Below are positions 19,937 through 30,778 of a DNA stretch of 64,000 nt, piece by piece. Position 1 is the first letter of the stretch, and every line of letters starts with the position of its first letter. The notes below the pieces were generated by a model. That model was not told the origin of the DNA, searched no databases, and worked only from the letters and a program-made list of their open reading frames with translations. This stretch comes from Rosa chinensis (Eukaryota > Streptophyta > Magnoliopsida > Rosales > Rosaceae), in NCBI RefSeq assembly GCF_002994745.2, contig NC_037094.1, positions 68,366,819-68,430,818 on the forward strand, read 5' to 3'. Position numbers and translations under genes: made by a program.

Positions 19937-20749
19937 ATGACTGAGCAGCCCATACAACTCCAGAAGCTCCACGGCAAGGTGGCCATTGTCACAGGCGCAG
20001 CCAGCGGCATCGGTGCAGTCACCGCGCGCCACTTTGCCGACCACGGAGCTCGCGTCGTTGTGATCGCCGACGTCCAAGATGCCAAGGGCCAAGAAGTGGC
20101 CACATCCATCGGCTCCCACCGCTGCACCTACGTCCACTGCGACGTCACTGACGAGGACCAGGTCGAATCGCTAGTCGACTCCACCGTCGAAAAGTACGGC
20201 CAACTCGACGTGATGTACAGCAACGCGGGGATAACCGCCTCGTCGGTGCAGAAGGTGCTGGTGCTGGACTTGTCATGGTTCGATAAGGTGATGGAGGTGA
20301 ACGCCCGGGGGATGGCGGCGTGTGTGAAGCACGCGGCGCGTGCGATGGTGGGGAAGGGAGTCAGAGGCAGCATAGTGTGTACGGCAAGCATAGTGGCGGA
20401 GTGCGGGATGATGGGCGGGACGGACTACACGATGTCGAAGCACGCGGTGCTGGGGCTGGTGCGGTCGGCAAGCGTGCAGCTGGCGGCCCGTTGGGTGCGC
20501 GTGAACTGCGTGTCGCCGGGTTTAGTGGGGACGCCGCTGTTGAGCGAGACTTTTAAGCTTAGGGAGGAAGAGCTGAAGGAGATGATGACAGCGGTTTATT
20601 CAGAAAGCAGTGATGGGCCGCTGACGGAGAAACACGTGGCGGATGCGGTGGTGTTTTTGGTGTCGGAGGACTCGGCGTTCGTCACCGGCCATAATTTGGT
20701 GGTTGATGGGGGATTTGGCACCAAGTTCTTATCAATACTCAAACCATGA
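19937..20749 (+). CDS. Short-chain dehydrogenase/reductase, SDR110C type (secoisolariciresinol dehydrogenase-like)
   Basis: This is an intact single-exon gene of 270 residues, the usual length for plant SDR110C enzymes. These are NAD-dependent alcohol dehydrogenases of lignan, terpenoid and phenolic metabolism. The Rossmann cofactor motif TGAASGIG is at 19-26, with the NAD-selecting acidic residue in VVIADVQD (about Asp45). CDVTDED follows, then NAG at 96-98 and the tetrad Asn in VNARG (122). The active-site Ser in CTAS is near 151, and YTMSK (Tyr164, Lys168) is present. VSPGLVGTPLL is the conserved post-catalytic loop. The substrate cannot be told. The 3' third and downstream DNA are repeated in inverted orientation at 21596-22341, and a second paralogue lies at 55857. 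The coding DNA is GC-rich compared with its flanks. Confidence 0.93.
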   Translation: MTEQPIQLQKLHGKVAIVTGAASGIGAVTARHFADHGARVVVIADVQDAKGQEVATSIGSHRCTYVHCDVTDEDQVESLVDSTVEKYGQLDVMYSNAGITASSVQKVLVLDLSWFDKVMEVNARGMAACVKHAARAMVGKGVRGSIVCTASIVAECGMMGGTDYTMSKHAVLGLVRSASVQLAARWVRVNCVSPGLVGTPLLSETFKLREEELKEMMTAVYSESSDGPLTEKHVADAVVFLVSEDSAFVTGHNLVVDGGFGTKFLSILKP

Positions 20750-21100
20750 TTGATTTGCATTAATTGTGATACTATAGTTATCTACTTGTGTGGAAAACTT
20801 ATGTGAGAGTTTTGTCTGTGTAATAGGAATAAATCACAAGTAGTTGTTTCAGTCTTGACTATGGTTATGATGGATAGTATGTATATCGATTGATCTCCTC
20901 CCTAAGCGATCTATATTAAAAGATATATTGTTCAGTAATTTGCATGAAAATAACTAGATAATAATTAAGCGAGCTAAAAACACTCGTAAAAAATAATTGA
21001 TGTAATATGGTGTGGAGGGATCTGATTCCTTTCAAATGAGCTTGAAGTAAAGTTAAGCGAACATCCCTCGACCAAAAAAATAAAGAAGTTTCACATAATC

Positions 21101-21105
<5 letters not shown>
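20372..21105 (+). repeat. Inverted repeat arm 1 (SDR 3' end and downstream DNA)
   Basis: This arm pairs with 21596-22341 in reverse complement. It contains the last third of the SDR coding sequence plus about 355 bp of 3' flank. By eye the flank is over 90% identical to the other arm. It ends at a (TA)n tract. Confidence 0.9.
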
Positions 21106-21147
<42 letters not shown>

Positions 21148-21547
21148 TTTTATCCAGAGTGAGGCCTCGCTTAATTTGAAATTTCAGAGTGAGGTTAGAG
21201 TTTAGGGTCACTTTTTGGTCTCATATCCACATATCGACCGTTCAGTTTTTAGGTATTAATATAGATCATCTATGCAAAATTTCAACCAAATTGATGATCT
21301 TTAAGGTATCTAACTCACTTAAACCAGTAGACGAACTGAATCTGTCCAACCTAAACCGTACTAGTTTTAAGGCAGTTATCAATGCCTTAACGACCATCAA
21401 TTCGGTTGAAATTTTGTAGAGATGATCTATACATTAGTAGCTAAAACTAAAAACTGAACGGTCGAGATGTGGAAATGCGACCGAAAAGTGACCCTAAATC
21501 CTAACCTCGCTCTAAAATTTCACAGCGAGACATCGCTCTGGATAAAA

Positions 21548-21591
<44 letters not shown>

Positions 21592-21595
21592 TTGT
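21106..21595. repeat. (TA)n tracts flanking MITE A in the inverted-repeat loop
   Basis: Long (TA)n runs lie on both sides of the palindromic element at 21145-21550. Together they form the spacer between the two SDR arms. Confidence 0.85.
21145..21550. mobile_element. MITE A: palindromic foldback element in (TA)n
   Basis: It begins 'agattttatccagag' and ends 'ctctggataaaatct', and the internal sequence is nearly self-complementary throughout ('cgaccgttcagtttt' against 'aaaactgaacggtcg'). It is related to MITE B at 22377-22779. No ORF was recognised. Insertion in (TA)n tracts on both sides resembles Micron-type MITEs. Confidence 0.8.
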
Positions 21596-22340
21596 ATCGG
21601 ATTATGTGAAACTTCTTTATTTTTTTGGTTGAGGGATTAAAACGAACTTCGCTTAACTTTACATCAAGCTCATTTGAAAGGAATCAGATCCCTCAACACC
21701 ATATTACATCAATTCTTTTTTACGAGTGTTTTTAGCTAGCTTAATTATTATCTAGTTATTTTCATGCAAATTACTGAACAATATATCTTTTAATATAGAT
21801 CGCTTAGGGAGGAGATCAATCGATATACATACTATCCATCATAACCATAGTCAAGACTAAAACAACTACTTGTGATTTATTCCTATTACACAGACACAAC
21901 TCTCACATAAGTTTTCCACACAAGTAGATAACTATAGTTTCACAATTAATGCAAATCAAGTCCATTATGGTTTGAGTACTGATAAGGACTTGGTGCCAAA
22001 TCCCCCATCAACCACCAAATTATGGCTGGTGACGAACGCCAAGTCCTCCGACACCAAAAACACCACCGCATCCGCCACGTGTTTCTCCATCAGCGGCCCA
22101 TCGTTACTTTCTGAATAAACTGTTGTCATCAGCTCCTTCAGCTCTTCCTCCCCAAGCTTAAAAGTCTCACTCAACAGCGGCGTCCCCACCAAACCCGGCG
22201 ACACGCAGTTCACGCACACCCCACGAGCTGCCAGCTTCACTCTTGCCGACCGCACCAGCCCCAGCACTGCGTGCTTCGACATCGTGTAGTCCGTCCCGCT
22301 CACCGTCCCGCACTTTGCCACTATGCTAGCCGTGCCACTA

Positions 22341-22341
<1 letters not shown>
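21596..22341 (-). repeat. Inverted repeat arm 2
   Basis: This is the reverse complement of 20372-21105, covering the SDR 3' flank and the last third of the coding sequence. A transcript across both arms would form a stem of about 700 bp with a loop of about 490 bases. Confidence 0.9.
21965..22341 (-). pseudogene. Inverted partial copy of the SDR gene (C-terminal third)
   Basis: The frame encodes 118 residues that match the SDR at 19937-20749 from just before the YTMSK motif to the end, with about 18 amino-acid differences by eye. It keeps VSPGLVGTPLL, the Tyr and the Lys, but lacks the Rossmann cofactor site and NAG. Homology ends at a (TA)n tract at 22342. It forms the coding part of inverted repeat arm 2 (21596-22341). 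Confidence 0.9.
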
Positions 22342-22376
<35 letters not shown>

Positions 22377-22381
<5 letters not shown>

Positions 22382-22779
22382 TCCGATCTAGAGCGGAGCT
22401 CCGCTTTGAAAATTAACGTGTGAAGTTCGAGTTTTGGGTCACTTTTCGGTCGCATATCCACATCTCGACCGTTCAGTTTTTAGGTACTAGTGTATAGATC
22501 ATCTCTGAAAATTTTCACCCAAATTGATGATTGTTAAGGTATCTAACTCGCTTAAATCAATGGACGGACTGAATCTGTCAAACTGAACCGTACTAGCTTT
22601 AAGGCAGTTATCAATGCTTTAACGATCATCATTTTGGCTGAAAATTTGCAGAGATGATCTATACACTAGTACCTAAAAACTGAACGGTCGAGATGTGGAT
22701 ATGCGACCGAAAAGTGACCCAAAACTCGAACTTCACACATTAATTTTCAAAGCGGAGCTCCGCTCTGGATAGGATCTGT
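22377..22779. mobile_element. MITE B: palindromic foldback element in (TA)n
   Basis: It runs from 'acagatccgatctagag' to 'ctctggataggatctgt' and is almost fully palindromic. It shares with MITE A the core words around 'cgaccgttcagtttttaggta' and 'aaggcagttatcaatgc'. (TA)n tracts flank it on both sides. Confidence 0.85.
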
Positions 22780-22792
22780 ATATATATATATA

Positions 22793-23103
22793 GGCCTGAT
22801 CTACAGCAGAGGTCTGCACTTCGCTAAAGTGCGGACGTCAACGCTTCTACTGCATTTCAAGCGGCGATGGCGGCTTGGGGCTTGCCGGAAGGAGGCTGGA
22901 GGCAACCTAGACAGTTCTGGGCAGCAACCTGACCTACAGCGCTGCAACCTCATCATCGGTGACTCCATCCAACTATAGACTGGTCCATCCAACCCCTGGC
23001 CTCCTTCCGGCAAGCGGCGCATCGCCGTCGGGGCCTGACCAGAGCTGCAGCGTCGACGTTCGCACTTTAGTGAAAGTGCAGACATCCTCTCTCAATCGGA
23101 TCC
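22793..23103. mobile_element. MITE C: GC-rich foldback element
   Basis: The ends are inverted repeats: 'ctgcacttcgctaaagtgcg' on the left pairs with 'cgcactttagtgaaagtgca' on the right, and inner 'gcttgccggaaggaggc' pairs with 'gcctccttccggcaagc'. No sequence relation to MITEs A and B is evident. It lies next to them, with (TA)n on its left and (TG)n on its right. Confidence 0.75.
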
Positions 23104-23162
23104 ATGTGTGTGTGTGTGTATTTTTCTTTTTTCTTTTTTCTTTTTTCTTTTTTCTTTTTTAA
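23104..23162. repeat. (TG)n followed by (TTTTCT)n simple repeats
   Basis: Short (TG) repeats run into about six pyrimidine hexamers. Confidence 0.85.
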
Positions 23163-23550
23163 ACTCAGCCTAACAGAAACAAGATTTGCCATTTTAATTT
23201 CTTCTTCTTTGAGCTATATGCACTCTAATGCCATGTCAACTACATCTGGGCTTCACTGGAAAATTTTCTATAGACCATGTTTTATATGAAGAAGTCAAAT
23301 CCGCTAACAATGTGCCATTTCAAACAATACTTCATGCATACTTCATTTAGCTAAGAATCCAAGTTAAGGTGCCTAAAGTTCAGGTACAATTGAATGATAA
23401 TAGCTGCTCAATGTATGAATGCCTGAGAGATGTATAAAGTAAACAATTAAAGCAAAAGCCAGGAACCAAGAATTATATACACGACCAATTAATTAGAAAC
23501 AATCATCTCCAATATGAAATTATTGATAAGTGTATAATCTGAAACCCTAC

Positions 23551-25009
<1,459 letters not shown>

Positions 25010-25621
25010 AAATTAGATCAACAGCCTTGAATAGGCTAGAGGCTAACAACACTTTATAGTAAAGAAATTTGAGGGGAAACAACTAATTCTCTACCCAAGG
25101 ATCGCAGCTCATTACAAACCAATAATGCTTGCTTAAAAGCAAGCCTATTACATGCTATAATAGCCTCGCCTCCTACGGAAAAATCAATCATCTATGCCTC
25201 GCCTGCCAGGCACGCAATTGTGGTACCACCGAAAACATAGAAAAATCTCAAAAAGCTCCTGGAAACTATCATGACACACACCAGACTTGAAAATAAGTGT
25301 AAAAAAAATTAAAATAGGGCCAACTCCTTCCCCTTAGGGTTGGAGTCACTAACATTAACCAAATCCTCATTCAGAGTCTTCCTGACCTTTGAGGTCTTCT
25401 TCTTCTCATTACCTACATCCTTTGCCTTCTTTCCTTTCTAAGCAGTACCATAAGGCACCTTGTTTTGGCTACCAACAGGTCACCCATGTTTCTTCTTGTT
25501 TGCCTTGACCACAGCAGGTTCTAGGGTGATATGCCATTGTTGTAGCATCAATATTGCGCTTGCCAATAGCCGAGCTTAGCCTTGATTTTTTTCAGGGAGA
25601 GATTTTGGATTATTTTCTCAT
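25010..25621 (-). other. Probable retroelement or gene remnant
   Basis: The minus strand has an open stretch near 25330-25440 with a lysine-rich tail (KKKTSKVRKTLNEDLVNV) ending in a stop, followed by AT-rich DNA and a run of A on that strand. This resembles the degraded C-terminus of a retroelement protein. The family was not identified. Confidence 0.3.
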
Positions 25622-25629
25622 GTTCCATC

Positions 25630-26175
25630 TAGAGCTGTCAATGGGTCATGTTGGGTCAAGGTATTTGTCGTGTCGTAAGATATAAATCCAAATCCAACCC
25701 ATTTAATAATCGTGTCAAAAATTTAAACCCAAACTCAACCTATTTATTAAACAGGTTACCCGTTTAACCCATTTAATAAATATGTCGTGTCGTGTTAGAC
25801 AAAATGACCCATTTAAGGGTAAACAATGCGACCAATTTCAGGGTAAACAATGCGACCCATTTAACTAAAAAAATGCATAAATTGATTAAATTCACTAGAA
25901 ACTCCACAAGACGAAGAATATAATTATCTATAATTCATAAATAATTAAATCAAATAATTATAAAGCAAAATATTTCAAATTGTCTGATCATATGATCAAA
26001 TACTCCCAATGTCCAAAATTTCAAGAAGAAGTATAGCATTGTCAGGTTATACGTCATTTCGTGTTGGCTGGTTGACCAACGACCGACCCGAGTTTTAATC
26101 GTGCGGGTTCAACCTGCTTTATTTCCTGTGGGTTTCGAGTAGTGTTATCGGGTCGTGTTGGAATTGACAGCCCTA
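25630..26175. mobile_element. hAT-like MITE, copy 1
   Basis: The inverted ends are 'tagagctgtcaat' and 'attgacagcccta', with a perfect 8-bp target duplication GTTCCATC (25622-25629 and 26176-26183). Subterminal DNA is rich in GGGTC/GACCC words. It has no transposase and matches 27573-28164 in inverted orientation. Confidence 0.88.
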
Positions 26176-26183
26176 GTTCCATC

Positions 26184-27437
26184 ATGTATTTTCTCATTAT
26201 TTTCTTTAGTAAAATATAATGAAGGAACGATTGAACAAGTAGGCGTTTTAGTTCATTGAGTTTTGGTTTTCGGGTGTCATGGTCATTTTTCCTTGATGAA
26301 AAAGGTAACCATCATCTCGCGCGAACTATAATAATGAGGAGCTAATATTGCCTATCTTCTGCTTTAGTCATAAAAAGAAAACGCTTATCTAGAATCGCTA
26401 CACATCTTCACAAAAAACTTGTATTGCAAATGCCAATGTTTCTTAAAAAATAAAAGCCACCAAGCAACTAAAAGAAAAATTAGCCATATCATGGATTGGA
26501 TTGATGCATCTGTTCTCTAAAATGCTAGGATGTCAAGTGTTAGAAAATTTGGTTGACGGATGCTACTTCTTTCTCCAGATTTCACCTCCTAAAAGATCTC
26601 AAAAATACAATATATTAATAACAAATAATAATCATAATATTATTGTCATAATATATTAAATAACAAGGATTATAGTAGTTATCTCTTAGATTTATAGGCT
26701 TCCGAAGAATACATTACTCGAAAAGAGTTTAAGGTTGAGGCGTGTAAACACTGCCCTTAAGAGTAGATTTCGCCCCTTGGAGACAATGTCTCGGTGTAGC
26801 AGGTTTATGGGGCTCTACCCTCTAGGGTACAACAACCGTTAATTCTTGTAAGCGTACACTCGCAATACTTGGATCCTAGAACAGCTTGATAATTTCCTTT
26901 GGCATAGGAAAGAAGGAATATTGAGGGCATAAAATTGACTAGAATATGAGAAAAGAACTCTTGAGGAGAATGTATGGTGATCATACACATACATGCATAA
27001 TAGGAAGGAAACGAGGGTATATATATGACTCAGCAAAGAAGACTAGTAATTAAGGTACGATAATGATTATCAATATTCATAATGTTGGTTTTTGTAACTG
27101 ATATGGAAAAACTTACTGGTCAACAATGGATAAAGAAGCAATTAACATGCCTCACAATTGTAACGAACGTAGTGAAAATAAAGGATATACTAACTTATGC
27201 AATGAAGGTTTTATTGGAAAACAAGCACCAAATAATTGGCTATGATTAAACTCAATAAATAATATTGTATTTTGAAATATTATATCTAAAATTCCAACAT
27301 CAGGTTGCTAAAAATTGAGCATATCATCTGTTGAGTAACAAGTTTGTTTTGTCTATCTATTGCATTTTCTTGATCGAAAAGTATTAGCTCAGAGTCTTAT
27401 TTTTTAATATCTAGTTATTTTTCAAACGTCCATGCTT
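26184..27437. other. Intergenic region, nothing recognised
   Basis: AT-rich DNA without a convincing ORF, RNA gene or repeat. Confidence 0.5.
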
Positions 27438-27572
27438 GGATAAAAAAAAAAATGCTCAATCTTTTACCAATTCATAGGTAAATGCCTTATTAAACAACTT
27501 ATATTTGTTTCACTAATTATATTAGTTCAATTTTTTTTTTTTTACTCCCCACCCTACCTATTTCATCCCAAT

Positions 27573-28164
27573 TAGGGCTGTCAATTCCGACACGACCCGA
27601 TAACACGACTCGAAACCAGCACGAAATAAAGCGGGTTGAACCCGCACGATTAAAAAGCGGGTCAGCCGTGGGTCAACCCGCCATGACCCATTTAATAAAT
27701 GGGTCGGCCACGGGTCAACCCGCCAACACGAAGTGAACCCGTATAACCCGATTATGCTATACTTCATCCTGAAATTTTAGATGTTGAGAGTATTTGATCA
27801 TAGAATTAGACAATTTGAAATATTTTGCTTTATAATTATTGGATTTAATTATTTATGAATTATATATAATTATTTATATTCTTCATCTTGTAGAGTTTTT
27901 AGTGAATTTAATCAATTTATGCATTTTTTTAGTTAAACACGACACAACCTATATATTTGTCATTTTGTCAAACACGACACAACCTATTTATTAAATGGGT
28001 TAAGCGGGTTGGAAACGGGTAACCCGTTTAATAAATAGGTTGGGTTTGGGTTTAAATTTTTGACACGATTATTAAATGGGTTGGGTTTGGGTTTGTATCT
28101 TGCGACACGACAAATACCTTGACCCGACACGAACCCAACCCGACACGACCCATTGACAGCCCTA
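27573..28164. mobile_element. hAT-like MITE, copy 2
   Basis: The inverted ends are TAGGGCTGTCAAT and ATTGACAGCCCTA, with a perfect 8-bp target duplication ATCCCAAT (27565-27572 and 28165-28172). The paralogous site near 146 reads 'catcctaatgcac' with no insertion, which confirms the boundaries. Confidence 0.93.
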
Positions 28165-28340
28165 ATCCCAATGCACTCATCTCGCATATCAAATTGATGA
28201 CCTTCGCGATATTTATTAAATCAACTAACTAACAAACCACGATTCACCGAATAATTTGACCATAAAACATGTACGCGTGGGCCAATGTCAAACTTTACCC
28301 ACCGACCCGGCCCAATATTTCCTCAAAAGTATTATCTTCC

Positions 28341-28450
28341 CAGTGGTGTTCACCTGGTACCAAAAAAATTATGCTCAACAACCCTTAGATTTACATCCAA
28401 ATGTGGAAAACAATTTTCTTGACCAATAACTGATCAGGTGAACATTTTCA
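28341..28450. mobile_element. Small 110-bp MITE with 10-bp target duplication
   Basis: The ends 'gtgttcacctg' and 'caggtgaacattt' are inverted repeats. The direct flank ATTATCTTCC is at 28331-28340 and 28451-28460. The duplicate locus (about 18194) has a single uninterrupted copy of this flank. A 9-10 bp duplication suggests a Mutator-type source. Confidence 0.8.
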
Positions 28451-30740
28451 ATTATCTTCCATATAATAAACCCAGGCCAGCATCCCACTGTGACTAGCCC
28501 GCGGATTTTCCACTCTTTGGAAACCAAAAATAACGGAATCCAAGGAAACAAGAAGCAGCAGCAAGGCAGCACAAAGCCAACACGACGCCGTTCGCCGCCG
28601 CTCCTTCCGTCTCCTCTTCTTCTTCTTCTTCGCCTTCTCCTTCTCTTCGTCTCTGTTTCTCTTCCCTTTCGTATGTTATTGCCGCCGCTCTCTTTTGACC
28701 GCTTCAACTTTCACTCAACTTTCCCGATGGCGCTTCGTTTCGAGGTAGGGTTTTGAACTCCATTTCAGTCTTTTTTTTTTTGCTTGAATCGAAATGCTTT
28801 GCTTTACTTTCATGCCACTACTCGCAATTAGTTTTTCTATGCTGATATGAATTCATGAGCAGATGATAATTGATTGTAATGTCTGTTTATTCTTGAGTTT
28901 GTAGCTGTTTAAGTTTACTGCATTGGTAATAATAGGCTGTTTTCGTTTCGGTGTGAATTGTTATTATGCCGGAATTATGAGGCTATGTTTCTCTTTGGAC
29001 TGAATTAGTATGAACATTGTGTATATAAAGGAAGTCTCTTGAGAGATGTCGACTCTCGAGAGACGGTAAAAATGAAGATATAACGTGAAAGCAGAAGATA
29101 TTTATGTATGTTGGATTGCGAACGTGGACTATATTTGCAGATTTTCAATGTAGTGTTGGAGAATGTGTACTATATACTATGAGCGGACGGATGCATATTT
29201 GTTTGGAGCTGTTTTGCTGATTTTAGAACTTGGTTCGCTGTTTTGTAATTACAGGTTTTGGGGAGGTTCAATCGCGCTCGTGCAGCTCAACTGACACTCC
29301 CTCACTTTGTGTGTCAGACTCCTCTTTTCATGCCTGCTGGAGCACAAGGTTAGTATTTGTTCATTTGGTTAGCAAATGGACGTTTTTCCTCGTATGTACT
29401 TCTCTGGTTTCTTTACATGTTTAATGCAATATTCATTACAAGATTGGTTGTTTATGTCTATATCATATTTCTTTTTCTTAGCTAAGTTTTGATGTTCATT
29501 TAGACTTTGTTTTATGGTTAATTACATTCTTGTTCAGTCATCAATAAGAGTATTAAGACATAACAATCTATGTGCCTATACAAGTTTTTTACTTAAAGAT
29601 TTGTGCGAGCATGCGTGCCAAGTTTCTAGTTTATTTGTATTAATAAACTTGGCTTGCTTAATATAGATGTTCGCATGCATACGTGCAATTGTATTTAGGA
29701 ATTATGGTATGGATAAGGTTTTGTTGGTTTCAGGAACTATAAAAAGGTTGGCAACTGACCAGCTTGAGGAGATTGGTTGCCAAATAATTCTTGGGAATAC
29801 ATATCATTTGGCACTTCGACCTTATTGACGAGATGGGAGGCCTCTGGAACTATTTATGACCCACATCCAACAAATTTTTTTGTTGTCCTGAATAAATTCC
29901 TCCGATTCTCCCAATGTTTTATTGTAAAGGCTTGTTGGTATAGACATGTTTACTACATGTATAGTACTGTATGTTATACAATTAGCTTTCCTTCATTTAA
30001 GCATGTCAGATTTGCCATGTATTGTAATTTAGAGTTCTTGATAATTCTTTTAGCTCAATTGATGAACTCATAATATGCTTGCAGTTGTTTTCTTCTTTAG
30101 TTTCTTAGTGCTCTTTTCATGGAATCATGTGTTTAGTTGTATCTTACAATTAATTTTGCTACTGCATTCAGGTGTCCTTATTGCATTTAGCTGACATCAC
30201 TGAGAAGGGTGTAACATTTCAGGTAATATTCTCCTTTGATAGTCCAAATTGTAGTACAGATGTTTCGAAACCATTACTGTATTTGTCATGCGGCTCATGT
30301 TGAGCTGTTACTGGTCAACAGATGAAGCTCTTGTGAGGTTATAGATTTTTTTTAGCAAACTCTGGTGGCGGTGAAGATTAACAAACAAGTCATTTCCAAC
30401 GCTCTTCTTTTATGAACAAAGAGATAAAATAAAGGATTACGGCACCAAAGAAAATTGAGATAAGAAAGTGGGAATTGGCATAAGTGTCCTATAGGGGAGC
30501 TGCTGAGTCACCTTTTTGTGGTTAAGAGTTGTGATATTATTTTAATTGCATGGAGTATACTGTACATATGCTTCGTGCTTCATGTGGGGGAAGTGTTGAA
30601 CTCAACAACAGATGGACATGAAGATGCCTCTATATGCTTAACCTAGTGTTTCCCTTTTTTTTTTGTATTAATCACATGACTACTGTTTCTTCCAATGCTT
30701 CTTCATTTTTGAATGGCACAGTTTTAAAGGCCTATAACTT

Positions 30741-30775
<35 letters not shown>
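30741..30775. repeat. (CT)n microsatellite in a QTRT1 pseudogene intron
   Basis: A CT run of about 17 units. Confidence 0.9.

Positions 30776-30778
<3 letters not shown>

Larger units (their letters stand above)
27438..28726. repeat. Upstream region of QTRT1, segmental duplication copy 2
   Basis: This is the counterpart of 1-275 plus 18095-18486. It carries two insertions that copy 1 lacks (27573-28164 and 28341-28450). The last 230 bases are a pyrimidine-rich 5' UTR ('cttcttcttcttcttcgcc'). Confidence 0.85.
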
